From NCBI GenBank assembly GCA_900129675.1, contig FSRD01000001.1, forward strand, positions 3,213,501 to 3,277,500: a stretch of 64,000 nucleotides of DNA. Direction: 5' to 3'. The notes below the pieces were generated by a model that was not told where the DNA came from, ran no database searches, and saw only the letters and a program-made list of their open reading frames with translations. Positions 17,011 to 26,410 of this stretch are shown one piece after another. Every line of letters starts with the position of its first letter. The stretch's first letter is position 1. A program made the translations under genes and the position numbers. Source of the stretch: Bradyrhizobium erythrophlei. GTDB taxonomy: Bacteria > Pseudomonadota > Alphaproteobacteria > Rhizobiales > Xanthobacteraceae.

Positions 17011-18210
17011 TCACGCCGCGGTGACGCGAACGGTTTCGACGACGTTGCGCAGATAACCGGCGGGATTCCACAACGGATCCATCGGCTGCGTGTCGCCGGC
17101 ATTGTTGGTGGCGCGCACCTTGATTTCGTAGGCGCCGGCCGCGAGCGCGACCTTCAGCTTCCATTCGCGGAACGAATATTTGCCGAGGTCCTTGCCGAGT
17201 TTTGCCGGCATCCAGGTCTTGCCGCCGTCGATCGAAACCGCGACCTCCTTGATGCCCTTGCCGCCGTCGAACGCGATGCCCTTCAGCGTCGTGCCGCCCG
17301 GCCTGAGCCTGGCGCCGTCGGTTACGTTGGTGATGAACGAGCGCACGGTGAAACGGTTGATCGGGATCGTCGCCTTCGGCGCGGTGCCGGGCTCGACGCT
17401 GTTGTTGGGCGTGTCCGGAATCCGGTAGGCGGATTTCATCCAGAAGCCGTCGAACACGCTGTCGATCACGGTGATCTCGTTCAGGTGTTTGACCCAATAG
17501 GTGCCGTAATAGCCGGGCACGATGAGCCGAAGCGGAAAGCCGTTGAGAAACGGCAGGTCGTCGCCATTCATGCCATAGGCCAGCATCACCTCGCCGTCGC
17601 CCGCGTGATCGATATCGAGCGCCTTGACGAAATCGGGCGTCCTGTCGCTGACCGGCCCGTCCATGCCGTTGAAGGTGACTTGCTTGGCGCCCGGCTGCAC
17701 GCCGGCCATGTCGAGTATTGTCTTCAGCGGCACGCCGCGCCAGCGCGCATTGCCCATCGCGCCGTTGGCGAGCTGGCCGCCGGCGACGCGCGGACTGAAG
17801 AACCCGCGGCTGTTGCCCGAACACTGATTGACGGCGACGAGCTCGACCGGTTTGAGCTTCTTGATCTCCCTCAGCGAGAGTTTTAGGGGCTTGTCGACCT
17901 TACCCTTGATCTCCAGCGTGAACTTGTCGGGATCGAGATCGTAGGGAATGTCGGCCAGATGATAGCGGACGAAAAACGCGTTGTTCGGCGTGATCGGGCC
18001 GTCGTTGAAGATCGAAAACGGCGTTTCCAGCTGCGGCGGCCGGCTGGTCAGGCCGATCATCGGGCGCTTCTGCGGGTATCTCACCAGCGGCCGTTCGCCA
18101 TTGTCGAACGGCAGCGTCACCGTATCGAGTGCGAGTGCCCTCGACGAACCCAGGCCCGTCACCAGCGCCGCCATGCCGGCGCGTTTCATCAATTCCCGTC
18201 TGTCGAGCAT
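17011..18210 (-). CDS. sorA: Molybdopterin-dependent sulfite dehydrogenase catalytic subunit (SorA-like)
   Basis: 399 residues with a Tat signal (RRELMKRAGMAAL), so it is exported folded with cofactor. The sulfite oxidase fold is clear: the molybdenum-ligand cysteine is C130 in VAVNQCSGNSRGFF; LNGFPLRLIVPGYYGTYWVKHL and GKGIKEVAVSIDGGKTW follow in the C-terminal dimerisation domain. It oxidises sulfite to sulfate in the periplasm and passes electrons to the adjacent SorB. SorA and SoxC are related; the downstream cytochrome with small size and the absence of other sox genes favour SorA here. The promoter lies in 18211-18347. Confidence 0.9.
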   Translation of the reverse strand: MLDRRELMKRAGMAALVTGLGSSRALALDTVTLPFDNGERPLVRYPQKRPMIGLTSRPPQLETPFSIFNDGPITPNNAFFVRYHLADIPYDLDPDKFTLEIKGKVDKPLKLSLREIKKLKPVELVAVNQCSGNSRGFFSPRVAGGQLANGAMGNARWRGVPLKTILDMAGVQPGAKQVTFNGMDGPVSDRTPDFVKALDIDHAGDGEVMLAYGMNGDDLPFLNGFPLRLIVPGYYGTYWVKHLNEITVIDSVFDGFWMKSAYRIPDTPNNSVEPGTAPKATIPINRFTVRSFITNVTDGARLRPGGTTLKGIAFDGGKGIKEVAVSIDGGKTWMPAKLGKDLGKYSFREWKLKVALAAGAYEIKVRATNNAGDTQPMDPLWNPAGYLRNVVETVRVTAA

Positions 18211-18347
18211 CGCGCTTCCTCCGAAGCTTTTTTCCGTTTGAGTCGGTTATCACCGAACTCATCCAGCAGATGTCGCATCGCAGGGTGCCAAGTCAATTGA
18301 TGCTTTCGCAGTGTGCGTCTGACGTTGCGTTGCAGCACGACAGCAGA

Positions 18348-18378
18348 AAGCCCCGGCCGCAACGAGCGGCCGGGGCTT
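18348..18378 (-). terminator. Perfect 13-bp hairpin
   Basis: AAGCCCCGGCCGC / GCGGCCGGGGCTT pair perfectly around the loop AACGA. It lies 25 bases past the stop of the 82-residue secreted protein (minus strand) and before the sorA promoter, so it probably terminates the upstream gene. Confidence 0.7.
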
Positions 18379-18403
18379 CTGTGCTTAACGAACTGCGGTT
18401 GGA

Positions 18404-18652
18404 TCAGTAGCCGCAGACGTTGATGGTGCGCAGGCGATAGCCGTAAGGGGTGAGCACTCTGCGGGTCACGTAGCAGCCGTCGTCACCGCCGCCGATGAAG
18501 CCGATGCCGAAGCCGCCATGACCCCAGTGGTGGTGATGCCAGCCGCCGCCCCATCCACCGCCCCACGGACCCGCTGAAGCAGCGGTCGGAGCCAGCGCCA
18601 TGGCGCTGAGGGAGGCGGCGGCGACGAGAGCGAGAGTTACTTTGCGAAGCAT
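18404..18652 (-). CDS. Small secreted Gly/His-rich protein
   Basis: 82 residues. A signal peptide (MLRKVTLALVAAASLSAMALAPTAASA) is followed by a run of Gly, Trp and His (GGGWGGGWHHHHWGHGGFG) and a short tail with two cysteines (GCYVTRR and INVCGY) that could form one disulfide. The His cluster suggests metal binding (inference). Similar short Gly/His-rich exported proteins are common in Bradyrhizobium; their function is not established. Confidence 0.8.
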   Translation of the reverse strand: MLRKVTLALVAAASLSAMALAPTAASAGPWGGGWGGGWHHHHWGHGGFGIGFIGGGDDGCYVTRRVLTPYGYRLRTINVCGY

Positions 18653-18944
18653 GGTCGTTCTCCTTCAAGTGATGCGCCTCGAACGTTTCGTCTTGGCGCG
18701 GGTTTCAGTTTCAGTTCCAGTCTTACCCATCGCCCATCAGTCGCACCCCCGGGAAAGGGGGTTCGAGAAAATTGCATTCCGTCCGGGGACAATTTTCTGA
18801 ATGGTCGTTCAGGTGTGAGAAAAATCACATAGCGGCCACGGCCGCGATTCAAGCCGCAGCGATATGTTTGCCGTCAATCCGCGCGGATAACTCTCGTGTC
18901 TCCGCAGCGGTACGTTGGATGGGTTGAGCCCTTCGTCATGAGAG

Positions 18945-19064
18945 CGTCATTGCGAGGAGCCAACGGGTCGCGCGAATGCGCGCCCGATGACAGGCTCCGC
19001 GACGAAGCAATCCATTCTTTCTTTGCGCGGCGAGATGGATTGCTTCGCTTCGCTCGCAATGACG
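18945..19064. repeat. REP-like palindrome
   Basis: Left arm CGTCATTGCGAGGAGCCAAC and right arm GCTTCGCTCGCAATGACG, with inner arms GCAATCCATTC and ATGGATTGC. It lies within the 478-base gap 18653-19130, whose remaining sequence shows no gene. Confidence 0.75.
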
Positions 19065-19130
19065 GCTCCGTTGACGGAACCGGCTGTTGGAAAATCGAAT
19101 AAGAATCTGCGCCGACCGGTCCCCGCGCGC

Positions 19131-20873
19131 TCAGGCCGCCTCGACCTGCTCGTCGCCAACCAGTGCCAACAATGCCTGCGTCTCCGCCACGGTGCGCACG
19201 ATCATCGGTTCGTTGCGGCCGCGGATCGCGACTTCCTGCTGCGGCAGTGCGTCGGCCGGTAACCCTGCGGTGGCGCGTACTTCGTCGGAGATGACCGCTT
19301 CGCACGCAAGGTTCTTGGTCAGGTCCTGCAGCCGCGCCGCGACATTGACGGCGTCGCCGAGTGCGGTGAACACCATGTGGTCGCGGTAGCCGATGTCGCC
19401 GACGATCACCTCGCCGCCGTGAATGCCGATGCCGAAGCGGATCGGCTCGCGCAAATCATGGCTGAGGAATTGATTCAACTCATCGACATTGGCGGCGATC
19501 ATGGCAGCTGCGCGCAACGCCTGGCGGCAGGCGTCCTGCCGGCCGGAGGTGAGTCCGAACAGCGCCAGCATGCCGTCGCCTACGAACTGGTTCGGCCTGC
19601 CGCCGCTTTCGATCACGGCCTGCGACACCGCGCCGAGGAACCGGTTGACGATGAACACGGTGTCGAACGGCAGCCGCTTTTCCGCAAGCTTGGTGGAGCC
19701 GCGCATGTCGACGAACATGCTGACGAGATAGCGCTCCTGGCCGACCCGGGTCGGATTCGACGCGTGCGAGCCGGCCGACGTCGCGTGCGGCAGAAAAAGC
19801 TGGAAGAACGAAAGGTCGGTTGTCGGCCGCAACTGGCAGGCCAGGCGAATGGAGGGGTCAGCCGTCCCGACGCGGCCGAGCACAAAAGCCTCGCGCTGCG
19901 AGGGCTCCGGGAGCGCGCTGCAGTCGCCGATGATGCGGATGCGGCAGGTGGAGCAGCGGGCACGGCCGCCGCACACGCTGGCATGGGGTACGTTGTAGCG
20001 CAGGCTTGCCTCGAGCACGCTCAGCCCCTTCGGCACCCGGACCGTCCGTCCATTGCCGTAGGACAGATTGACCATGCCGCCGCGGCGCTCGTGGACCGTG
20101 CGCGCGCCCTTTGCCAGCAGCACGAGGACGAGCAGGCCCAAATAGCCGATCAGGAAATAATCCTCGATGTCGCTCAATACGGCCTGTTGGGCCCAGGTGC
20201 CGACCTTGTCCGGCGCGAGATTCTCCGCCCGCCATTCGGGACTGTCGTTGTCGACGACGTTTCGTCCGCCCTGATAGAGGCCGAGCATCGCCAGCGTTGG
20301 AATCAGCACCGCCACGGCGAGCAGAAACGGCGCGGCGGTCTTGAAAAATGCTTTCATCCGCAGCCAGAAATAGAGGCCGATGCAGCCATGGACCCAGGCG
20401 ATGGTAATGACCGCGAACATCAGCCACGCCTTGAGCGGCCATACGATCCAGTACGCAAAAAACACCTGCGGATAGAGTTTTTCGTGTCCGTACAGTGCCT
20501 GGCCGATCCGTACCCCGACAATGTGGGTGATGATCAGTGCCGGAATGCTCAGGCCCAGCACCAGCTGCAGCGGCTCGATCGCTTTCCAGTGGAACTGCCG
20601 GCGTTGATACAGCGCCCAGATGCCGAGCGCGGTGTGAACGAGGCAGCAGGTATAGAACACGATCCCGACCGGCGGGAATTGCCAGAACAGGATGTGCCAA
20701 TGGACGCCGATGGCCAGAGCCTCCATCGAGATATTGCCAAGCGCATGATTGAGGAAATGGCTGACGAGATAGGCGAACAGCACCATGCCGCTGGCAAGAC
20801 GGATTTGCCGCAGGCTGATGCCGCGGACGAAGGCCGCCAGTTGCGCTCGAGAAAATTCGGCCATGCGAACCAT
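19131..20873 (-). CDS. Membrane / [2Fe-2S] ferredoxin / class III nucleotide cyclase fusion protein
   Basis: 580 residues with three parts. Residues ~25-255: several membrane helices with histidines spaced as in succinate-dehydrogenase-type cytochrome b (VSHFLNHAL, VHWHILFW, CLVHTALG, ITHIVGV, WVHGCIG). Residues ~268-355: a ferredoxin domain with Cys 301, 307, 310 and 346 (pattern C-x5-C-x2-C, then x35-C, as in adrenodoxin). Residues ~380-560: a class III cyclase domain with metal-binding Asp 389 (FVDMRGST) and Asp 433 (VGDGMLALFG) and HMVFTALGDAVNVAARLQ. It would make cAMP or cGMP in response to a redox signal. The domains are seen; the signal is inferred. A heme b in the membrane part is likely but not shown. 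Confidence 0.88.
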   Translation of the reverse strand: MVRMAEFSRAQLAAFVRGISLRQIRLASGMVLFAYLVSHFLNHALGNISMEALAIGVHWHILFWQFPPVGIVFYTCCLVHTALGIWALYQRRQFHWKAIEPLQLVLGLSIPALIITHIVGVRIGQALYGHEKLYPQVFFAYWIVWPLKAWLMFAVITIAWVHGCIGLYFWLRMKAFFKTAAPFLLAVAVLIPTLAMLGLYQGGRNVVDNDSPEWRAENLAPDKVGTWAQQAVLSDIEDYFLIGYLGLLVLVLLAKGARTVHERRGGMVNLSYGNGRTVRVPKGLSVLEASLRYNVPHASVCGGRARCSTCRIRIIGDCSALPEPSQREAFVLGRVGTADPSIRLACQLRPTTDLSFFQLFLPHATSAGSHASNPTRVGQERYLVSMFVDMRGSTKLAEKRLPFDTVFIVNRFLGAVSQAVIESGGRPNQFVGDGMLALFGLTSGRQDACRQALRAAAMIAANVDELNQFLSHDLREPIRFGIGIHGGEVIVGDIGYRDHMVFTALGDAVNVAARLQDLTKNLACEAVISDEVRATAGLPADALPQQEVAIRGRNEPMIVRTVAETQALLALVGDEQVEAA

Positions 20874-20930
20874 GTAATACAGTATCGGCGATAGTATTGT
20901 TTAATTCCCGTGGTGAACACCCTCCACCAC

Positions 20931-21082
20931 CGTCGTCCCGGCCTTGAGCCGGGACCTATAGTCCGCGGCGGATCGAGGGGCGCTGGGGCCTAAGTCATTT
21001 TAACAAGTCATTTCCCTGACAAGGATCGGTGGCTATGGGTCCCGGCCCCCGGTGCGCAATCGCGCACCAGGCCGGGACGACG
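20931..21082. repeat. REP-like palindrome
   Basis: Left arm CGTCGTCCCGGCCTTGAGCC, right arm CAGGCCGGGACGACG, with inner GGGACCTATAG / CTATGGGTCCC. Sits in the gap between the cyclase and the GT39 gene. Confidence 0.75.
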
Positions 21083-21143
21083 CTAAACGTTCTTTTCCTC
21101 CGCGGCACGTTGACACCCCCCGAGGCTTCGAGGAGAAAGCGCC

Positions 21144-22760
21144 GTGACGATGGCCCCGCCCGATAACGGACGCGTGAAACCGGACAGCCCTGCTTTCCGG
21201 CAACTGCCGGCCGTGGTGTCGCTGATCGCGGTGCTGACATTGATGCGGCTGATCTACGCCCATGTGCTCGATCTGCGCACCGACGAGGCCTATTATTGGA
21301 CCTGGTCGAAGGAGAGCGCGCTGTCCTTCCTCGATCATCCGCCGATGATCGCCTGGTTCATCCGCTTCGGCACCGCGATCTTCGGCGATACCAGTCTCGG
21401 CGTCCGGTTTGCCGGCATATTGGCGATGCTGGTCACCCAGCTGCTGCTCGCCGATATCGTCCGGCGCGTCACCCACGATGTTCGCGCGGTGGTGTTCGCG
21501 GTGCTGATGCCGGAGGCGGTGCTGTATTACGGGCTGTTGATGGCGAAGGTGTCGCCCGACACCGCGATGATCCCGTTTGCGGTCGCGATGCTGTGGGCGC
21601 TGGTCCGGCTTAACCAGAGCGGCAATCCGCGCTGGTGGCTTGCCGCCGGCCTGTTCGCGGGGCTGGCGCTGCTGTCGAAATTCACCGCGGTCATGCTGGC
21701 GCCGGCGGTGCTGGCCTTCGCGCTGGTGCCGGACTGGCGCCGGCGCTGGCTGCTCAGCCCTTATCCCTGGGTGGCGGCATTGATCGCGGTCGTCGTGTTT
21801 TCGCCGGTGCTGATCTGGAATGAGCAGCACGACTGGGCGTCGTTCCGGTTCCAGTTCGTGCGCGCGGTGGCGACCCATGATGTGTCGCTGCGCACGGTGG
21901 GCGAATTTATCGGCCTGCAGTTCGGCCTCGTCGGGTTCGTGATGCTGCCGGTGGTATTGTCGGGCGTGACGCTGACGGCGTGGCGCGGTTATCGCTGGCG
22001 CGAGCCGGTCGCGATCCTGCTGTCGACATCGGTGCTGGTCCCCTTCCTGTATTTCTGCTGGAAATCGCTGACGCTGCGGGTTGGCGACACCTGGCCGATG
22101 TTCCTCTGGCCCGCAGGCTTCGCCGCCGCCGCCATCAATCTGGCGGTGCTGCCGCGCGAAAACTGGTCGGAATGGATCATCCAATCGACGTTGTGGTGGG
22201 CGAGGGTGGCCGTGATTTCCGGCATCGCCTTTGTCGTCGGCGTGTTCTTCTACTACGTCGCCGCACCCTGGAATCTGATCGGCCGGACCGATCCGGTCGG
22301 CGGCGAGGCGGGCTACGAGCAGGTCGCGGCGCGCGCACGGGATCAGTTGAAGACAACCGGCGCGACCTGGATCGCCACCACGGACTATCGCACTTATGCG
22401 ATGCTGCGTTGGCACTTCAACGGCCGCGTTCCCGTCGTCCAGATCAACGAGCGTGGTCGCTTCCAGGGCTTTGCCGATCCCGGCATGGACCGGATCAAGG
22501 ATCATCCCGGCCTTTACGTTGCGCGCGAGCCCGACAACCGCTTGCCGCTGTGGGATCTCACGACCGCCAAGCGGGAGCCGCTCGCACGCGTCGAGCGGAG
22601 CTGGCGCGGCGTGGTGATGGATACCTATGCGCTGGAAAAACTGACCGGCTGGACGCCGGAGCTTGCACCGCCGCCGGACTCGCCGCTGTTTCGGTGGCGG
22701 GTGCTGGCGGAAAATGCGCGGCTGGTAACAGTTGCGGCCATTACGGCGGTGACACGGTGA
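21144..22760 (+). CDS. GT39-like membrane glycosyltransferase (ArnT/PMT family)
   Basis: 538 residues with about ten membrane spans. The N-terminal signature LRTDEAYYWTWSKESALSFLDHPP (residues ~40-62) has the catalytic-type Asp-Glu pair and the DHPP motif of polyprenyl-phosphate sugar transferases. GTG at 21144 is chosen because AGGAG is 8 bases upstream. The C-terminal ~190 residues form a soluble periplasmic part. It transfers a sugar from a lipid-linked donor to an envelope acceptor; donor and acceptor are unknown. It stands alone between repeats. Confidence 0.88.
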   Translation: MTMAPPDNGRVKPDSPAFRQLPAVVSLIAVLTLMRLIYAHVLDLRTDEAYYWTWSKESALSFLDHPPMIAWFIRFGTAIFGDTSLGVRFAGILAMLVTQLLLADIVRRVTHDVRAVVFAVLMPEAVLYYGLLMAKVSPDTAMIPFAVAMLWALVRLNQSGNPRWWLAAGLFAGLALLSKFTAVMLAPAVLAFALVPDWRRRWLLSPYPWVAALIAVVVFSPVLIWNEQHDWASFRFQFVRAVATHDVSLRTVGEFIGLQFGLVGFVMLPVVLSGVTLTAWRGYRWREPVAILLSTSVLVPFLYFCWKSLTLRVGDTWPMFLWPAGFAAAAINLAVLPRENWSEWIIQSTLWWARVAVISGIAFVVGVFFYYVAAPWNLIGRTDPVGGEAGYEQVAARARDQLKTTGATWIATTDYRTYAMLRWHFNGRVPVVQINERGRFQGFADPGMDRIKDHPGLYVAREPDNRLPLWDLTTAKREPLARVERSWRGVVMDTYALEKLTGWTPELAPPPDSPLFRWRVLAENARLVTVAAITAVTR

Positions 22761-22765
22761 TTCTT

Positions 22766-22990
22766 CCTTCTCCCCTTGTGGGAGAGGGCAGCTGTTACCT
22801 ATGTCGTCGGTTGCAGAGCGGCGCCGACAACCAACTCGGTTGGGTGAGGGGTTCGCTCAACGAAAATATTTCTCTCCGCGGAGAGAGACCCCTCATCCGG
22901 CAGCCTTCGCATAGCCGATGCAAAGCATTGGCGTTAATTTTGACGGCGGCCAAAGGCCGCCTATGCACCTTCTCCCACAAGGGGAGAGGG
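22766..22990. repeat. Long-range inverted repeat (CCTTCTCCC type)
   Basis: CCTTCTCCCCTTGTGGGAGA at the left and CCTTCTCCCACAAGGGGAGA at the right are inverted copies about 200 bases apart; the spacer contains a further pair of short arms. A different family from the CGTCAT-type palindromes. It follows the GT39 gene directly and could fold as its 3' end. Confidence 0.75.
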
Positions 22991-23015
22991 CGTTGCGATT
23001 GGCATCGTCTGAACC

Positions 23016-24047
23016 TCACTCCTCTTCCTCGCGCTTGCGCAGCAAATCCTTGGCGAGGTCGGCCAGCGCCGGGCGCGGCAGGGCGGTGAACGGCAGCGGG
23101 CGGGTGACGTCGATGGCGGCGAGGCCGAGCCGCGCCGTCAGCAATCCGTTCAGCATGCCCTCGCCGAGCCGCTGCGAGAGTTTTGCGGCGATGCCGTGGC
23201 CGAGCATCTGCTGGATCAGGCTGTCGCTGGCCGCCATGCCGCCGGTGATGGCGAGGTGGCCGATGACGTGGCGCATCAGGCGGATCATGCCGAGCGTGCC
23301 CGGCCGTCCACCATAGAGCCGCGCCAGTTGCCGGATCATGCGTAGCGACGCCACGAACACGAACAGGACGTCGAACAGCGCGCGTGGGCTGACCGCCGTC
23401 ACGATCGAAACCCGCTGCGCCGCCGATGACACCAGGCGGCGCGCCTCCTGATCGAGCGGTGACATCAATTCGCGTTCCGCCAGCTTGATCATGTCGGCGC
23501 CGTCGATGATGTCGTCGGCATGGCCCTGCAGCGATGCGCGGGCGCGCGCCAGTTGCGGGTTCTGGTGCGCCAGCTTGAGCAGATCGCCGACGATGGCCCG
23601 GCTGGCGGCGCGGTCGTCGCTGAGCAGCACCTCGGCGGCGCGCAGATGCAGTTTTTCGATGGTGGCCAGCCGCGCCAGTCCGAACGCCTCGCGCGCGATC
23701 ACGACGGTCAGCGCAAGTGCGGCGACCGACGAAAACGCCAGCCCGAGGAAGCCCAGGCTTTCGTTGCGCGCAAACAGATCCTCGATCAGGTTGACGACGC
23801 CGAGTCCGATGCCGAGCAGCACCAGCCCCGCGACCGCGGCCCAGAACACCGCGCCCCAGCGAAGGCCGCGCCGCACCGGGAGCAGCGGCGCGTCGATCGG
23901 CACCGGCAGCAGCGCGGGGTCGGGCTCCGGGGTGATCTGGATCGTGCCGCGGGCGGGGCGGCTGCTGTCATCCGGATCCATCACGATCACGCCGGGATCG
24001 TCGAGCTTGAAGGTCGCCGGCCGCCGATGAGGCGTTTTCTCGCTCAT
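23016..24047 (-). CDS. YcjF/DUF697-type membrane protein (TIGR01620 family)
   Basis: 343 residues. A basic N-terminal region (MSEKTPHRRPATFKLDDPGV) precedes two membrane spans near residues ~75-95 and ~105-125 (GAVFWAAVAGLVLLGIGLGVV and GLAFSSVAALALTVVIA), then a long helical C-terminus with GHGIAAKLSQRLGEGMLNGLLTARLGLAAIDVTRPLPF, the conserved end of the YcjF family. Its start overlaps the stop of the YcjX-like gene by 4 bases (24044-24047), so they are coupled. The pair is conserved in proteobacteria but its role is not established. Confidence 0.88.
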   Translation of the reverse strand: MSEKTPHRRPATFKLDDPGVIVMDPDDSSRPARGTIQITPEPDPALLPVPIDAPLLPVRRGLRWGAVFWAAVAGLVLLGIGLGVVNLIEDLFARNESLGFLGLAFSSVAALALTVVIAREAFGLARLATIEKLHLRAAEVLLSDDRAASRAIVGDLLKLAHQNPQLARARASLQGHADDIIDGADMIKLAERELMSPLDQEARRLVSSAAQRVSIVTAVSPRALFDVLFVFVASLRMIRQLARLYGGRPGTLGMIRLMRHVIGHLAITGGMAASDSLIQQMLGHGIAAKLSQRLGEGMLNGLLTARLGLAAIDVTRPLPFTALPRPALADLAKDLLRKREEEE

Positions 24048-25507
24048 AGCAGTCTGTCTCCGATCAGGAACTGGAGGGCGCGGTCAAGGCGGATGTGAGG
24101 CAAGGCCGGCTCGTCCTCGCCGTCGCGCTCGAGCTGCGGCGGCCGGAACCGCAGGAAGCGGAAATCGGCCTTTTCGGAGGGTGTGCTGGAGAGGCCGCGA
24201 AACTCGCCCTTGAACAGCGCTTCGGGGTCGCTGGGCAGATCGCCAGGAAAAGTCGCGACCTCTGTGTTGCCGTCGAACGTCTCGCCATTGGCGATTTCGC
24301 CGGGCGCGGGCATCCCGAGGATCGAGGGCAGCTTGTCCCGGCCGCGTGCGACGGTCGCCTCGCGGGTGGCGCGCACGGCGGCCAGCGCCACCACGTCGAT
24401 CGCGGCTCCCGAATGCTCGGCGCGATCGGCGGCGCTGGCGACCGCCCGCCGCAGCACCGCTTCGAGGCGGTCATGGCTGGAGTGATGCAGATGATCGGCC
24501 TTGGTGGCGGCAAACAAGATGCGGTCGATCCGCGGCCGGAACAGGGTGCTGAACAAGGTGCTGCGGCCGATCCGGAAGCAATCGAGGATGCCGGTCAGCG
24601 CCGCTTCCAGATCGTGCAGCGCTTCGGGCCCGGCGTTGAACGCGGCGAGCGCATCGACCAGCACGATCTGGCGATCGAGCCGCGCGAAATGATCGCGAAA
24701 GAACGGACGAACCACCACGTCCTTGTAGGCCTCGTAGCGCCGCCGCATCATCGCCCACAGCGAACCGTCAGGTGTGGTGCCGTCGGCGGACACGTCGAGC
24801 GGCGCAAAGGTCAGCGCCGGGGTATTGGCCAGATTGCCCGGCATCAGGAAGCGGCCGGGCGGCAGCAGGCTCATGGCAAAGCGCTCGTCGCGGCAGGCGC
24901 GTAAGTAATCCGTGAACAGTTTTGCGGCCGCGCGCGTCGCCTGTTCGTCCTCGCGGCCTTCGGCGTTCAGCGTCGTCAGATGGTCATGCCACGGCACCGC
25001 CAGTTTTGCGCGCGGCCCCTCGCGGGACAGCGCAAGGCTCTCGGCGGACCATTGTTCATAGCTTTTGTTGAGCAGGGGAAGATCGAGCAGCCATTCGCCG
25101 GGATAGTCGACGATATCGAGGGTCAGCGTGCGGTCGGCGCCGTTTTGCCGCTGGTAGTCGATCACCAGCCGTAACTCGGAGATGTCGACGGTCGAGTTCG
25201 GCCAGCGCCGCTCCTCGATCAGGGTGCGGACGTGGTTCTCATAGTCGAAGCGCGGCACCGCGTCGTCGGGCTGCGGCTCCAGCCGGGCGCGGGCGATCCG
25301 CCCGGTCGCGTAGGGCTCGAACACCGGAAAGCGGCCGCCGCGGGTCAGGCCGTGGATCAGCGCCGTGATGAACACGGTCTTGCCGGCGCGCGACAGCCCG
25401 GTGACGCCGAGCCGCACCGTCGGATTGAACAGACTGTCGCCGTAATCCAGCAGGGCCCGCGCCGACAGGCGCGCTTCCTCGATAATATCCTGAAAACGGG
25501 GGGCCAT
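24044..25507 (-). CDS. YcjX-family (DUF463) P-loop protein
   Basis: 487 residues. A Walker A motif GLSRAGKT (residues 37-44) sits near the N-terminus and a Walker B/effector-like region LTLDIVDYPGEWLLDLPLLN follows at about 125. The C-terminus matches the YcjX family (RFLRFRPPQLERDGEDEPALPHIRLDRALQFLIGDRLL). It is probably a GTP-binding or ATP-binding NTPase acting with the membrane partner YcjF downstream. Stress-linked in enterobacteria (family knowledge), mechanism unknown. Confidence 0.9.
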   Translation of the reverse strand: MAPRFQDIIEEARLSARALLDYGDSLFNPTVRLGVTGLSRAGKTVFITALIHGLTRGGRFPVFEPYATGRIARARLEPQPDDAVPRFDYENHVRTLIEERRWPNSTVDISELRLVIDYQRQNGADRTLTLDIVDYPGEWLLDLPLLNKSYEQWSAESLALSREGPRAKLAVPWHDHLTTLNAEGREDEQATRAAAKLFTDYLRACRDERFAMSLLPPGRFLMPGNLANTPALTFAPLDVSADGTTPDGSLWAMMRRRYEAYKDVVVRPFFRDHFARLDRQIVLVDALAAFNAGPEALHDLEAALTGILDCFRIGRSTLFSTLFRPRIDRILFAATKADHLHHSSHDRLEAVLRRAVASAADRAEHSGAAIDVVALAAVRATREATVARGRDKLPSILGMPAPGEIANGETFDGNTEVATFPGDLPSDPEALFKGEFRGLSSTPSEKADFRFLRFRPPQLERDGEDEPALPHIRLDRALQFLIGDRLL

Positions 25508-25686
25508 GCGGGGGTTGGCACTCGCGAGAAAAAAGCGGGCAATTGGCGGGATATCACCCCGAAAATGGCGATTGGCGGGCCAAAATCAAGCTTCACATTT
25601 CCGACGCGATGACCGGTCAAGGGTTTGAACGGTTCGTTGACCTCCTGAGACTATGTTTTATCGCTGACGAAAGTGGCCTGGCCGAC

Positions 25687-26382
25687 ATGACTGTCTTCCG
25701 ACTGAAGCAACTCGCCTCGACGTCGATCCAGGCCGCGGCCGGGGCCATGCATTGGAACTACGACCGGGCCGAGCTGATCGCCGACGGGGTCGTGCATGTC
25801 GTCGGCGTCTGTTTTGGCATCGTGGCCGCCACCGTCCTGATCGTGCTGACGGTGGTCTACGCCACCGCGCTCGACGTCGTCGCGGTGTCGGTCTATGTCG
25901 CGGGCCTGCTGGCGATGCTGGTGATGTCGGCGACCTATAATCTCTGGCCGGTGTCGCGCGCCAAATGGGTACTGCGCCGCTTCGACCATTCGGCGATCTA
26001 TGTGCTGATCGCGGCGACCTATACGCCGTTCATCATGGAACTGAAGGGCAGCTATTTCGCCGTCGCGCTCCTGATCGGGGTGTGGTGCGTCGCAATCGTC
26101 GGGGTCGCGCTCAAGCTGGCGTTGCCCGGGCGTTACGACCGCCTCGCGGTCGGGCTCTATCTGGCGATGGGCTGGAGCGGCATGATGCTGTATGACAAAG
26201 TGGTGAAGGCGCTGCCGGCCATGGCGCTGGGCTTCATCTTCGCGGGCGGTGTGCTGTACAGCCTCGGGGTGATCTTCCATGCGTGGCAGCGGCTGCGTTT
26301 CCAGAACGCGATCTGGCATTGCTTTGTGCTGATGGGCGCAGCCTGCCACTACACGGCAATCCTCGATCTGGTTCTGACCTGA
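25687..26382 (+). CDS. Hemolysin III / PAQR-type membrane protein
   Basis: 231 residues with seven membrane spans. Signature features are FDHSAIYVLIAATYTPF (His + Asp, residues ~100-116) and the later HAWQRLRFQNAIWHCFVLMGAACHY (~199-223), which contain the conserved His residues for a metal site. The family includes bacterial YqfA and eukaryotic adiponectin receptors; the cellular role is unclear. Starts at 25687; an ATG 20 codons later is an alternative, and neither has a strong ribosome site. Confidence 0.88.
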   Translation: MTVFRLKQLASTSIQAAAGAMHWNYDRAELIADGVVHVVGVCFGIVAATVLIVLTVVYATALDVVAVSVYVAGLLAMLVMSATYNLWPVSRAKWVLRRFDHSAIYVLIAATYTPFIMELKGSYFAVALLIGVWCVAIVGVALKLALPGRYDRLAVGLYLAMGWSGMMLYDKVVKALPAMALGFIFAGGVLYSLGVIFHAWQRLRFQNAIWHCFVLMGAACHYTAILDLVLT

Positions 26383-26410
26383 AAACAAAAACATAAAGGG
26401 GAGAACGACC

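Noticed and set aside
16688..17824. 378-codon frame joining the SorB cytochrome to upstream sequence
   Set aside because: Upstream residues are a shadow of sorA; the real cytochrome starts at 16999 with a signal peptide.
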